Origin: Anaerolineaceae bacterium
Lineage (GTDB): Bacteria > Chloroflexota > Anaerolineae > Anaerolineales > Anaerolineaceae
Assembly (NCBI GenBank): GCA_016927865.1
Contig: JAFGLU010000017.1
Location: 1-64,000, forward strand
Reading direction: 5' to 3'
DNA: 64,000 nucleotides
Shown: piece by piece, positions 25,094 through 34,152 of the stretch
How positions within the stretch are numbered: position 1 is the first letter of the stretch
How the letters are laid out: every line of letters begins with the position of its first letter
The notes under the pieces: model-generated
The model's input: the letters and a program-made list of their open reading frames with translations, nothing else
What the model was told of the DNA's origin: nothing
The model's database searches: none
Translations under genes and position numbers: made by a program

Positions 25094-25837
25094 GTGTCCA
25101 ATATCTACTATTCCATCATCTTGCCCGCTCACAACGAAGAAAAACGCCTCCCGGCTGCTTTAGATAAGCTGGGGGCTTTTTTGCGCCAGCAACCCTACAC
25201 AGCCGAGGTGGTGGTGGTGGAAAACGGTAGCAGCGACCGCACCCTGGAGGTGGCCCAAGCGTTCCAGGAGCAGTTGCCCCAACTGCGTGTCATTCACGAG
25301 ACAGGCCGCGGAAAAGGGCTGGCGGTGCGGCGCGGCATGTTGGAAGCAAAGGGCGAATACCGCATCTTCTGCGATGTGGATTTTTCCATGCCGGTCGAGG
25401 AGATCAATCGCTTCATTCCGCCTGCCTTGAGCAAGGTGGACGTTGCCATCGCCTCGCGCGAGGCTCCCGGCGCCGTGCGCTACAACGAACCGGAATTGCG
25501 CCATTTTATTGGGCGCGGATTCAACACCCTGGTGCGCTGGATTGCCCTGCCCGGGCTTCAGGATACTCAGTGCGGCTTCAAGTGCTTCAGCGCCGAGGTG
25601 GCTGAAAAAGTTTTCCCCCTGCAAACGATCGACGGCTGGACATTCGACGTGGAAGTGCTGTTTGCCGCCCGGCGAATGGGCTACAAAATCGTCGAAGTTG
25701 CGGTCCCGTGGTATTACAACGCCGACAGCAAGGTGCGCGTCCTCAAGGACTCGTACCATATGTTTGCCGACCTGATTAACATCCGGCTCAATGCCCGGCG
25801 GGGGATGTATGACACCGCGCCCGCGCAACCCCGCTGA
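25094..25837 (+). CDS. Family 2 glycosyltransferase, dolichyl-phosphate hexosyltransferase-like
   Basis: GT2 enzymes move a sugar from a nucleotide donor to an acceptor, here probably a polyprenyl phosphate. The N-terminus reads SIILPAHNEEKRLPAAL. The donor-binding FCDVDFSMP has the acidic metal site. QCGFKCFSAEVA is typical of DPM1/ALG5-like enzymes. The 247-residue length fits a soluble or peripheral enzyme without C-terminal membrane segments. The start codon is GTG behind AGGATCTT. Its end overlaps rnhB. Confidence 0.87.
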   Translation: MSNIYYSIILPAHNEEKRLPAALDKLGAFLRQQPYTAEVVVVENGSSDRTLEVAQAFQEQLPQLRVIHETGRGKGLAVRRGMLEAKGEYRIFCDVDFSMPVEEINRFIPPALSKVDVAIASREAPGAVRYNEPELRHFIGRGFNTLVRWIALPGLQDTQCGFKCFSAEVAEKVFPLQTIDGWTFDVEVLFAARRMGYKIVEVAVPWYYNADSKVRVLKDSYHMFADLINIRLNARRGMYDTAPAQPR

Positions 25838-26486
25838 GATTCCGCATTTCCCGACTCTAGCCTGCGAACTCGAACTGTGGGGGCGTGGATACACGCGCCT
25901 GGCTGGGCTGGACGAGGCCGGGCGAGGGGCCTGGGCCGGGCCTGTGGCAGCCGGGGCGGTCATCTTGCCGCCCGATCCAGCGGTGCTGGGTCAACTCGCG
26001 GGTGTACGCGACTCAAAACAAATGACCGCGCGCGCGCGAACGGAATGGGCCATCCTCATCCGGGAGAACGTTGTGGCCTGGGGCGTGGGTATGGCCGATT
26101 CCGAAGAGATCGACGCCATCGGCATTCTGCCCGCCACGCGGCTGGCGATGCGCCGGGCCCTGGAAAAGCTCTCGCCTGCCCCCCAGCATCTACTCATCGA
26201 CGCGCTGCGCCTGCCGGGGATTGCCCTGCCGCAAACCGCCATCATCCACGGCGATGCCTGCGCCTTGAGCATCGCCGCCGCGTCGGTGCTGGCCAAAACC
26301 GCCCGCGACGCCCTGATGGAAGGCATGGACGCTGTTTTTCCCGAATACGGCTTTGCCCGCCACAAAGGCTACGGCACCCGCATCCACCAGGAAGCCCTGG
26401 CCGAATTAGGTCCCTGCCAACACCACAGGCGGAGCTTTGCGCCGGTGAGGGCACGCCTGTCGCAAGACGAGGAAAGCGCCGTATGA
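25809..26486 (+). CDS. rnhB: Ribonuclease HII
   Basis: RNase HII removes ribonucleotides embedded in DNA. GLDEAGRGAWAGPV supplies the first Asp-Glu pair. A mid-protein aspartate (IDALRLPG) and HGDACALSIAAASVLAK complete the metal site. HKGYGT is also conserved. The ATG at 25809 overlaps the glycosyltransferase by 29 nt; the in-frame ATG at 25791 is the alternative. The C-terminus contains the usual HRRSF. Confidence 0.93.
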   Translation: MTPRPRNPAEIPHFPTLACELELWGRGYTRLAGLDEAGRGAWAGPVAAGAVILPPDPAVLGQLAGVRDSKQMTARARTEWAILIRENVVAWGVGMADSEEIDAIGILPATRLAMRRALEKLSPAPQHLLIDALRLPGIALPQTAIIHGDACALSIAAASVLAKTARDALMEGMDAVFPEYGFARHKGYGTRIHQEALAELGPCQHHRRSFAPVRARLSQDEESAV

Positions 26487-26522
26487 TTGCTTGCCCGCTG
26501 TATGCGGGTAAAAAGCGCAGCG

Positions 26523-28031
26523 CTACTGTCCGGTGAAATACTTCTTGCGGATGGTAGTCAGGTCGGCGCTGGTGTGTTCGGATAACAGGGCAAAAAAACC
26601 TGCGGAAGTGGCAATTTTCTCGCGATTCTGGGCGGAATAATCGGCCAGGAAGGCAAAGAAGGCCTCATCTCCGATTAACCCGCGCAGCTCGTGCAGGAAA
26701 ACCGCCCCATTCAAATAAACCGCATCGCGGTAGGCGCGGTAAGCATAAACTTCGTGGCGCGGGTTGTAGATCGTATCGTTCACCGGCCCGCGCGGCTCGT
26801 AGTAATTCACCCGATAAGCCCACCACCAGGGCAATCCCTCGGGGTGCAACGCTTCGTAGTAAATATACTCCGAGTAGGTACATAAGGCTTCGTCCAGCCA
26901 GGGCTCCAGGGCCTGGTCGTTGCCCACCATATCAAACCACCATTGGTGAGCTGTCTCGTGAGCCGCCAAAGAAATCATGAAATCCGCCTGGGTGCCGTTG
27001 GACAGGTTATAAAAGCCATTGCTGAGAAAAAACAAGCCGCTGAATTCCATGCCGTCCATGAAATCGGCTTCCACCACCGCCAACCCAGGGTGAGGGTAAG
27101 GCCCGAACAACCTGGAATACAATTCCAGTGACTCGGCGGTGGTTTGCAAAACGCGCTCCCCCGCCAAAGCATGCAGCGGGAAGGTGTAAGTTGTCACGGT
27201 TGTGCTGCCCACCTGTTTGGATTGCACTACATAGTCAGGGCTGATGGAAAGCACGAATGTCCGCGCAGCCCGCAACTCATACTGGTACCAACCGTTCAGT
27301 TCCTGGCCCGGCACAGAAGCCGCCACCACCAACCCCGCCCGGGCATTGAGCAGTTGAAACTGGACCGTAAAATCGGCGGTTTCATACACTTGATGCTCAC
27401 CATAAGGCGCGGGCTGATGATACAACCAGCCCGAACCGTCAATGTAAGGCGGCACATACGCATACCAGTCCACCAGGTTAATTTGGCGATCTGACCAACC
27501 GAAGACCATTGGGCGCTGGTAAGTGCTTTCGACGCGAGTCGGCAAATACAACCCAAAACTCACCTCGAGGGTGATGGATTGCCCCGGCTGGAGCGGCTCG
27601 GCCAACTCCAGGCGGATCAAACCGGCATCCGTCGTCACATTCTTCAGCGCGGGCCCCGCTGAAGAAGAAACCCCGCCCAACTGAAAATTACCCGGGTACA
27701 TGACTGGCCCGGCGACTAGCGGAATTTCGCCGAGCGGGTCTCTGCCGCGATTGAAATACACAATTTGCTCAACAGCCGAGACCGAGCGGGCAGTATCATC
27801 CAGGGAGGCTGTGATGTTATACAAAGGGGCGGGCAAGTCGGGGAGAGTTGGTGTGGGCGTGAAAACCGGCTCGGGCGGGCCTGGCTCGGGGGTTTGGGTC
27901 GGCGTGGTCTGCGCGGCTGCCGTCGGCGAAGGCTGGGGAGAAGGAGAGGCTTCAGGTAGACGGGTTGGCAGCGCAGAACAGGCGCTCAGCAAGGTCAGAA
28001 CAAGGAATAACAACAGGGTTCGTGCGTACAC
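26523..28031 (-). CDS. M1-family metallopeptidase lipoprotein
   Basis: M1 enzymes are zinc aminopeptidases. AAHETAHQWWFD contains HExxH, and WLDEALCTYSEY gives the third zinc ligand. The N-terminal half is the M1 beta saddle. A signal peptide with LLSAC makes it a surface lipoprotein with a Pro/Thr linker. The ORF-track ATG (28040) overlaps a TATAAT box. Starting at the GTG at 28031 leaves 7 nt after the box, as in other leaderless genes here, and gives a clean signal peptide of 502 residues total. It is convergent with rnhB. Confidence 0.86.
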   Translation of the reverse strand: MYARTLLLFLVLTLLSACSALPTRLPEASPSPQPSPTAAAQTTPTQTPEPGPPEPVFTPTPTLPDLPAPLYNITASLDDTARSVSAVEQIVYFNRGRDPLGEIPLVAGPVMYPGNFQLGGVSSSAGPALKNVTTDAGLIRLELAEPLQPGQSITLEVSFGLYLPTRVESTYQRPMVFGWSDRQINLVDWYAYVPPYIDGSGWLYHQPAPYGEHQVYETADFTVQFQLLNARAGLVVAASVPGQELNGWYQYELRAARTFVLSISPDYVVQSKQVGSTTVTTYTFPLHALAGERVLQTTAESLELYSRLFGPYPHPGLAVVEADFMDGMEFSGLFFLSNGFYNLSNGTQADFMISLAAHETAHQWWFDMVGNDQALEPWLDEALCTYSEYIYYEALHPEGLPWWWAYRVNYYEPRGPVNDTIYNPRHEVYAYRAYRDAVYLNGAVFLHELRGLIGDEAFFAFLADYSAQNREKIATSAGFFALLSEHTSADLTTIRKKYFTGQ

Positions 28032-28038
28032 AAATCCC

Positions 28039-28044
28039 ATTATA
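28039..28044 (-). promoter_or_regulatory. TATAAT -10 box of M1 peptidase gene
   Basis: Minus-strand TATAAT overlaps the ATG at 28040 and lies 7 nt before the in-frame GTG at 28031. This makes the GTG the likely start. Confidence 0.6.
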
Positions 28045-28090
28045 CACGCTGCCTGAGGCGTTCCGCCAACGGGCGGCGGTCTCCGCGGTT

Positions 28091-29257
28091 CTAGCTTTCC
28101 AGGGACCCCAAAGCCAGGTTCAGGCGCTTGCCGAGTGGCACCAGCGTATTACGCACGGCCTGGTCTGCGGGCAAACCACTGGCATGGATTTCCCGCTGCA
28201 AGCGGGTCAACTCCTGGCTGAGACGGTCTTCGACCAACCCAATCATCGGCACGCACGGGTAGGTGCGCCCTGCCAGAGCCGCCCTGATCTGATCTCCGCG
28301 AATGGGATGCTGAAGTTGCTCCGGATCGGTCAAGACGCTCATTCGCGATGGAAGGAATCCGTGGGCGAACGCCACGCGCATTTGCGTCTCGGGGCGACAC
28401 AGAAAACGCACCAATTCCATTGCAGGCCCCACCTGGCGAGTGTGTTTGAATACAACCAGGTTGGTGCCGCCCAGGTAAGCCCCGCCGGGGGGCACCACGC
28501 AAGCCAGGCGCGGGTCGGCGTCCACACCCATCCACCCGCCGTTGATGGTGACAGGATTGAGCCGGGCATGGAAGTTGTCTTGCTGCTCGCTGCTCATCAC
28601 GCCAGGCGGCATGCGCAATATCATTTCCATATAAGCTCGCACGCCAGCCAGCGCATCGGGGTAATGGAAGGTGACTTCTTTACCGTCCGAAGAGAACAGG
28701 TCGCCGCCGTTTTCCCAGATCCAACTTGAAATGGTATGCAACACCATGTAATTTTCAAAGGGTGGGGCAAAAGGAACCTCGAAGCCGTGCTGCTTGAGGA
28801 TCGTAAAAGATTCGTCAAACTGGCGGCAGGTCTTGAAAGCGGACGCGCCATCCAAACCGGCCGATTCCAGCAGATCGCGCCAGTAAAACAAAACGCGCGT
28901 GTCGACCAGCCACGGAATGGCCCAGATTTGATTCTCGCCGGGGCGCATGCCCGAACGGAGGCTGGCCGCAAGAAACGATTCTGCTCCGCCGAGCTCGGCT
29001 ACTTCTAAGTTGGTGAAAGGTCGCAACGCGTTCATGCCAATCAAGTCACTGGTTTGCGGCACAGCCACCAGGAACACATCGGCGCCGCGACCGTGAACCG
29101 CCGTATCCACCATAACGGTTCGCTGCTCCAACCAGTCGATGAGGCGCACGTTGACTTTGATGCGGGAAATGGATTCGAACTCATCCAACAAGCGGCGCAT
29201 CAGATCCGGGGCGCCGGTACTGATGGGAACCATGACAAAATTCACTTCAGCCGCCAT
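28091..29257 (-). CDS. Family 1 solute-binding-like protein lacking a signal peptide
   Basis: The 388-residue protein has the two-lobe pattern of sugar ABC-transporter binding proteins (DVFLVAVPQTSDL, WAIPWLVDTRVLFYW, FKHTRQVGPAMELVRFL). It begins directly with the mature fold (VNFVMVPIS). An in-frame TAA lies 9 nt upstream of the ATG, so no signal peptide can be added. It should stay in the cytosol. It is a clear paralogue of the next gene upstream (29337-30512), at roughly 40-50% identity by eye. No permease or ATPase gene is near. AAGGA precedes the ATG. Confidence 0.78.
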   Translation of the reverse strand: MAAEVNFVMVPISTGAPDLMRRLLDEFESISRIKVNVRLIDWLEQRTVMVDTAVHGRGADVFLVAVPQTSDLIGMNALRPFTNLEVAELGGAESFLAASLRSGMRPGENQIWAIPWLVDTRVLFYWRDLLESAGLDGASAFKTCRQFDESFTILKQHGFEVPFAPPFENYMVLHTISSWIWENGGDLFSSDGKEVTFHYPDALAGVRAYMEMILRMPPGVMSSEQQDNFHARLNPVTINGGWMGVDADPRLACVVPPGGAYLGGTNLVVFKHTRQVGPAMELVRFLCRPETQMRVAFAHGFLPSRMSVLTDPEQLQHPIRGDQIRAALAGRTYPCVPMIGLVEDRLSQELTRLQREIHASGLPADQAVRNTLVPLGKRLNLALGSLES

Positions 29258-29336
29258 AAATATTCCTTAGATCATTTGCTACTTTGAATAAGCGGAGATG
29301 ACCGCAATGGCGCGCTGGAGCGAGACCAGCCCGCGT

Positions 29337-30512
29337 TTAGACGGGGGTCTTGCCCGAACCTAAAGCCAAGTTCAAACGCCTGCCCAACGGCTCAATGATC
29401 GAGCGCACCACTTCGGCTGTGTCCTGGTCTGGCCGGTTAGGCAGTTCGCGCTGAACCCGAGCCAGTTCCTGGCTAAATCGGTCTTCCACCAGGCCAATCA
29501 TGGGAACGCAGGGGTAGATGCGCCCGGTTTCAGAGGCTCGGATGCGCGGACCGGTGATTGGATTTGCCAACAATTCCGGGTCGGTCAACAAACTCATCCG
29601 CGAGGGCAAATAACCGTTCGGGAAGCTCAATTTGAGCTGCACATCAGGGCGGGAAAGCCACTTGACCAGTTCAAAAGCGGCGCTTGTGTTTTGAGTGTGC
29701 TTCCAGATGACCAGGTTTGTGCCACCCAGGTACGAACCGCCAGGCACACCCGCGCAACCCGCCACTAAATCTTGCACACCATTGAAAAACCAACCGCCTG
29801 AGATGGTGAAAGCCACCTTCTTTTCATAGAATAAATTGGCCCCAACTGGCCCATAGGCTTGCTGAGGAAGCGGGCGGATCATTTCAAAATATTCAGTAAT
29901 GGCGTTCAACGCCTCGGATTTGTGGAAAGTAACTTCCGATCCATCTGGCTTAATCACATCACCGCCGGTCTCCCAAATATAACTGGAGATAGCATGCAGA
30001 ATTTGATAAGCCTCCGTCGGCACAGCAAAGGGCATGTCCAGGCCTGTCTCCATTAATCTTCGAGCAGTTTCGCTCACATGCTTGCGAGTGCTAAAAGCCG
30101 TGCTCTCATCAATCCCAGCCGCTTGCAGCATTTCGGGCCAGTAGAAGATATAGCGGCAGTCAATCATCCACGGGATGGCCCATGCGCGTTGGGTTTCACT
30201 ATCAATCACAGAGTTCCACGCACTGGGAATGAACGAAGCCGCCCCGCCCAACTCAATAATTTCGATTTGAGAATAGGGCCGCAGCGCATTCATCCCAATC
30301 ATGTCGCTGGTGGAGGGGACAGTGACCGCGGACACATCTGCACCGCGGCTATGTACCGCAATATCCACCAGGCGGGTGCGGTAGCTAACCCAATCAATCA
30401 TCACCAGGTTGACTTTGATGCGTTTTTCAGCCTCGAATTGGTCGAGGATAGGGCGCATCGCCTCTTCCGGGGCGACCGGCATAATCGATAAGGTAATCTC
30501 TCTGTTTGCCAT
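29337..30512 (-). CDS. Family 1 solute-binding-like protein lacking a signal peptide (paralogue)
   Basis: This 391-residue tandem paralogue of the downstream gene shares RIKVNL..IDW, HSRGADV, IGMNALRPY, YLGGTNLV and the CVPMIGLVEDR.SQEL block near the C-terminus. It also starts straight into the first strand of the fold. A TATAAT box ends 6 nt before the ATG, so the start is fixed and leaderless. The pair lies divergent from an ECF sigma gene. A role as an intracellular sugar-responsive partner is a guess; transport is unlikely without export. Confidence 0.78.
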   Translation of the reverse strand: MANREITLSIMPVAPEEAMRPILDQFEAEKRIKVNLVMIDWVSYRTRLVDIAVHSRGADVSAVTVPSTSDMIGMNALRPYSQIEIIELGGAASFIPSAWNSVIDSETQRAWAIPWMIDCRYIFYWPEMLQAAGIDESTAFSTRKHVSETARRLMETGLDMPFAVPTEAYQILHAISSYIWETGGDVIKPDGSEVTFHKSEALNAITEYFEMIRPLPQQAYGPVGANLFYEKKVAFTISGGWFFNGVQDLVAGCAGVPGGSYLGGTNLVIWKHTQNTSAAFELVKWLSRPDVQLKLSFPNGYLPSRMSLLTDPELLANPITGPRIRASETGRIYPCVPMIGLVEDRFSQELARVQRELPNRPDQDTAEVVRSIIEPLGRRLNLALGSGKTPV

Positions 30513-30518
30513 ACTCTT

Positions 30519-30524
30519 ATTATA
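30519..30524 (-). promoter_or_regulatory. TATAAT -10 box of tandem binding-protein operon
   Basis: Minus-strand TATAAT ends 6 nt before the ATG at 30512. This pins the start and rules out a longer N-terminus. Confidence 0.7.
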
Positions 30525-30657
30525 CTGAATATTTGTTGAATCAAGCGGCCAGTCAAGGTAAATTCTTTGCTGTTTTGTAAGTTTTGCGTTATTTACAAGG
30601 GGATTTTGATTGATTCATCATTTTTTTGTAACAACCAACCCAGAAGTCGACGAGACT

Positions 30658-30702
30658 CGGATTCAAGGTAATTCCGGGGGGCTTCCCCCTCACTATAATC
30701 CG
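30658..30702. repeat. Imperfect hairpin in the intergenic region before the sigma gene
   Basis: CGGATT (30658-30663) pairs with AATCCG (30697-30702), and GGGGG-GCTT-CCCCC forms the apex; the middle is mismatched. It looks like a decayed relative of the long hairpins. The rest of 30525-30782 shows an AT-rich stretch and no gene. Confidence 0.5.
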
Positions 30703-30788
30703 AATTCAAAACTTCACCCTCTGTGCTGTCACATTTGTTCCACTTTGACCGTATCCTTCTGGGCTAGAATGCGTCATAATAAGTGCAA

Positions 30789-31340
30789 ATGACTTCACCG
30801 GAGCAGATCTCGCTGGATCGGGCTAAACGTTTCGATCTAGATGCCCTGGCTGCTATCTACGATCGCTACAGCCCGGGCATTTATCGTTACGCCTTGCGCC
30901 TGACTGGCGATCCCTCTCACGCTGAAGAGTGTACAGCAGAAACGTTCAGCCGCTTTCTGGCGGCTCTGAAGAACGGGGGCGGTCCGGCGGATCATCTGCA
31001 AGCGTATTTGTTTCGGATCGCGCACAATTGGATTACGGACTTTTATCGGCGCAACCCTGTGCAGGAAGAGTTAAACGAAAGCCTTGCCGCCAACCTGCCC
31101 AGCACAGCCGAAGCTGCTGAAGAAAAAATTGTACGCGCCGAAGTGCGGCAGGCGTTGCGATGCCTGACGCCAGACCAGCAGCAAGTAGTGGTACTGAAAT
31201 TTTTAGAAGGATGGGATAACGAGGAAATTGCTCAAGCGCTGCAAAAGCAAGTCAATGCCGTAAAGGCTTTGCAGCACCGGGCCGTTGAAGCGCTCCAGCG
31301 CATCCTGTTACCCGAGGAGGAAAAAAATGACAACCAATGA
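30789..31340 (+). CDS. ECF-family RNA polymerase sigma factor
   Basis: The 183-residue protein has region 2 (IYDRYSPGIYRYALRLTGDPSHAEECTAETF...NWITDFYRR) and region 4 (LTPDQQQVVVLKFLEGWDNEEIAQAL), the two domains of an extracytoplasmic-function sigma factor. A CATAAT box ends 8 nt before the ATG. The next gene overlaps its stop and encodes a membrane protein that is probably its regulator. Confidence 0.92.
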   Translation: MTSPEQISLDRAKRFDLDALAAIYDRYSPGIYRYALRLTGDPSHAEECTAETFSRFLAALKNGGGPADHLQAYLFRIAHNWITDFYRRNPVQEELNESLAANLPSTAEAAEEKIVRAEVRQALRCLTPDQQQVVVLKFLEGWDNEEIAQALQKQVNAVKALQHRAVEALQRILLPEEEKNDNQ

Positions 31341-32370
31341 AATCGACCCCCGCCTGGAAAAACGGCTGAAGGCCTTGAGCCAGGCCGAGGAACGCAATCC
31401 TCGAGCTGCAGCCATTGGGCGGGCGCGCTTCATGGAGCAATCTGCGCGAGCCAAAGGCCAAATCCGCGTAGCGACGGGCGTATCTCAACCGACCCAAGCG
31501 CGTCATATAGGATGGAACATTCTTACATTTGGAAAGGGAAAGCTAAACATGTCAATTCTAACAACTATTCTCGTGATTGTTACCCTCCTCTTAGGAGGAA
31601 CCGGAGTGACGGTGGCAGCGGCCCAAGAGAGCGGCCCTGACGACGCCCTGTATTCGATCAAGCTGGCCGGGGAAGATGTGCGCTATGCGCTGGCGACCCA
31701 GGACCAAACCCGTTTGAATCTGGCATTAAAATTTGCCGATGAGCGCGCCGAAGAAATTGCCGAGGCCGTCAAAGCGGGCGAAGCAGCCCCGGGACCGGTG
31801 ATCACTCGCTGGCAGCAGCACCTGCAAACTGCCCTCAAGCTGGCAGCCAGCATGGATGAAGAGAAACAACCCCAGGCCCTGCTACAAATTCAGTCGCAAA
31901 TCCGCAGCCAGACTCAAATGATGACCCAGACGTCTCACGGCGAAGACATGGAACCGGCCATGCAAATGATCCAAACTATGCTACAACACCAGGCCGGGCT
32001 GACTGAGGACGGATTGACCGACCCCGCAGCCTTCCAGCAGCAAATGCGGGCTGGACAGCAGAGCGAGGAAACCCCCGTTGAAGGCGAAACACCTGCCGAG
32101 GAATTGACCGGCACACCCAACGCCGGGTACGGTCCTGGTGAGGGCGGGTGCAGCCCGAACGGCAGCGAGAATGGTGGAAATGACCAGTGCCTCGAAGGCA
32201 CGCCGACACCGGGTAGCGGCTATGGTCCTGGCCCAGGCGAGCCGGATCTGACCAAGACCCCCAAGGCTCAGCCAGGGCAGGGCGGCAATGATGACGGCAG
32301 CGGCAGCACCAACGGTGTTGACAGCGGTAACGGAAACAACGGCAACAACGGCGGGGGCGGCGGAAACTAA
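31327..32370 (+). CDS. DUF5667-type membrane protein, probable anti-sigma partner
   Basis: The ATG at 31327 follows GAGGAGG and overlaps the sigma gene stop by 14 nt. The 347-residue protein has a basic cytosolic N-terminus (about 70 residues), one membrane segment (about 76-97) and an outside helical domain starting PDDALYSIKLAGEDVRYALA. That sequence is the DUF5667 pattern common behind sigma factors in Chloroflexota and Actinobacteria. No zinc anti-sigma motif (HxxxCxxC) is present. The C-terminal 80 residues are Gly/Asn/Pro-rich and disordered. Confidence 0.82.
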   Translation: MTTNEIDPRLEKRLKALSQAEERNPRAAAIGRARFMEQSARAKGQIRVATGVSQPTQARHIGWNILTFGKGKLNMSILTTILVIVTLLLGGTGVTVAAAQESGPDDALYSIKLAGEDVRYALATQDQTRLNLALKFADERAEEIAEAVKAGEAAPGPVITRWQQHLQTALKLAASMDEEKQPQALLQIQSQIRSQTQMMTQTSHGEDMEPAMQMIQTMLQHQAGLTEDGLTDPAAFQQQMRAGQQSEETPVEGETPAEELTGTPNAGYGPGEGGCSPNGSENGGNDQCLEGTPTPGSGYGPGPGEPDLTKTPKAQPGQGGNDDGSGSTNGVDSGNGNNGNNGGGGGN

Positions 32371-32416
32371 CCAAGTTAGGCAACCATCCAGAGGGTTGTA
32401 TCTAAAAAAATAACAC

Positions 32417-32450
32417 AAAACAGAGCTGGCGCATGCGCCAGCTCTGTTTT
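32417..32450. terminator. Perfect 34-bp palindrome terminator
   Basis: AAAACAGAGCTGGCGCA is followed by its exact reverse complement, ending in TTTT. It lies between convergent genes and works in both directions. Confidence 0.85.
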
Positions 32451-32490
32451 GATTGAATTTCGCTTTTCCGCTGAAGTCGTTACCCCAATT

Positions 32491-33867
32491 CTAGCGCTTC
32501 TTGCGTGTTTTGCGAGCAGGCCGGTATTCGGAGCCGATGCGGATTCCAAAACGGGTCAGAACCACCCGGTGCAAGAGTAAGATCAGGAGAGCCGCCGCGA
32601 ACGCCGCGCCAAAGATGATTAACGAGCTACTCAATTGGCTCATCAAGGAAGGGTTGACCAACATCACCACAGCCAGGGTTAACATCAGCGTACCGCCGAT
32701 CAGCTTGAGGATGCGGCCTTGCTTCTCCTCCAGCCTGCTCGCGCGCAAGGTGATCACTGCGGTGCCAAAGATAGCCAACTCATCGAGCTGGTAGACCAGC
32801 ATATAGACCAGCAGCAGCAAAACAAAGGTGGTTGTGCTCACCTGCTGCGCGCTGACCAGGTTGCTCCACAGCACCGGGAAACCCGCCGTGCAGGAGAATT
32901 CGACCAGCGAAACCCCCGCGGCCAGCACAACTGTAGCACCCATCATGCCCCAAAACGATTGGCTTGCGTCCATAATCTTGCGCATGCGCTGGAAGATGCC
33001 CGGTTTCTTGTCGTCGGCGATCGTAAAAGAAAGACCTTCTTTGTACCAAAAGTAGTCTTTAATATTGATCATTCCGAAGAAGAACGACACCAGCGCCACC
33101 ACAGCTTGAATCCAGCCGACGAAACTCATGATGGAAAGCACGGTGAACAGCCCCGCGATGAACAATGCATAGATAAAGGCAGTGACCGTGAGGAACACCA
33201 GCCCGATCAGCAGCACCTTTTTCCGCGAACCGGTATGCAAAGTCAAAGCCAGAAGCATGGACAACACCCACACCGAGCAAGGATTGAATCCATCCACAAA
33301 GGAGATGAGCAGCGTGCTGACCAGCAACGACTGTCCTTGAAGGTCTACATTGCCAAAGATCGGCAACGTGACCATATCAGAGGATTGTAACTGCTCGACG
33401 GGTGGTTCCACAGGCGTGGGCTGGACTTCAATGCCTGGGATGATCCCCGCCCCAGCGTCCCCGCACCCATCCGCGCGGCAAGCTTTGACCGCCGCTTCAA
33501 TTTCCTCGCCGATGGTCTCGCTGTACCCTACCCAATGCTGGTTACCGAGAATAAAGGTCGGAACGTATTGGGCGTCAAAACCATAAGCATCTGCCATGGC
33601 AAACAAGAGGTCGCGGTTTTCCTCACTGTTCCACACCTCGTAATCACGAACCTCAACTTCGGGGTAGCGATCGGCTAGTTCGGCCAAAAAAGGCTTTGCC
33701 GCGCCACAGTGCGGGCAACCGTCGCCCCAAAAGAAGTAAATCACAACCGGGTTGGCAGCCATCACAGGGCGGGGCTGGCTAACCAACAACCAGGCCGCGC
33801 CAATCAGCAAAGCTGTCACCAACCCCAGACCAATCTGCATGGCCCAGGTTCGCTTTTTTAATTCCAT
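32491..33867 (-). CDS. Thioredoxin-like/CcdA (DsbD-like) fusion
   Basis: This 458-residue protein would carry electrons across the membrane to oxidised thiols outside. After an N-terminal membrane segment comes a thioredoxin-fold domain with the active site GCPHCG (C51, C54) and VPTFI. The second half (about residues 180-450) holds six or more membrane segments of the CcdA/DsbD type, beginning at GFNPCS, with a second cysteine in SCTAGFP. Single-chain fusions in this order resemble glutaredoxin-CcdA proteins. A basic tail ends the protein. There is no neighbouring cytochrome c gene. Confidence 0.85.
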   Translation of the reverse strand: MELKKRTWAMQIGLGLVTALLIGAAWLLVSQPRPVMAANPVVIYFFWGDGCPHCGAAKPFLAELADRYPEVEVRDYEVWNSEENRDLLFAMADAYGFDAQYVPTFILGNQHWVGYSETIGEEIEAAVKACRADGCGDAGAGIIPGIEVQPTPVEPPVEQLQSSDMVTLPIFGNVDLQGQSLLVSTLLISFVDGFNPCSVWVLSMLLALTLHTGSRKKVLLIGLVFLTVTAFIYALFIAGLFTVLSIMSFVGWIQAVVALVSFFFGMINIKDYFWYKEGLSFTIADDKKPGIFQRMRKIMDASQSFWGMMGATVVLAAGVSLVEFSCTAGFPVLWSNLVSAQQVSTTTFVLLLLVYMLVYQLDELAIFGTAVITLRASRLEEKQGRILKLIGGTLMLTLAVVMLVNPSLMSQLSSSLIIFGAAFAAALLILLLHRVVLTRFGIRIGSEYRPARKTRKKR

Positions 33868-33936
33868 ATACAGATAACCTCAAAGAGCAGGAAGTTAGAT
33901 TGCGTGCAATTACTCGGAGGTAGAAGAAATTTTCCA

Positions 33937-33981
33937 AATTTGAGGTGCGCGCGTGCTAAGTACCCGCATACACCTCAAATT
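33937..33981. terminator. Degenerate member of the long hairpin family
   Basis: AATTTGAGGTG (33937-33947) and CACCTCAAATT (33971-33981) are perfect 11-bp arms. The apex (GCGCGTGCTAAGTACCCGC) is a mutated form of the GCGGGTGC/GCACCCGC apex seen elsewhere. It lies between two minus-strand transcripts. A separate 8-bp hairpin (AGTGACAA/TTGTCACT, 34095-34122) lies nearer the stop of the URO-D fusion gene. Confidence 0.65.
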
Positions 33982-34152
33982 CGAGCCTATTCAACCCTCT
34001 GGCTTGAGCATTCACAATTACGTTTAGCCAAGCGCCTCTAATCATACTATGAAAATATTAGTTTAAAATTAATGTCCTCTCAAACTCGGTGATAAGTGAC
34101 AATTTGCGGGCAACTTGTCACTCAACGCCAAACAATATGCCATCACAGCCGT

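Noticed and set aside
28091-30512. ABC sugar transporter operon
   Set aside because: Only binding-protein paralogues are present. There are no permease or ATPase genes on either side, and the proteins lack signal peptides.
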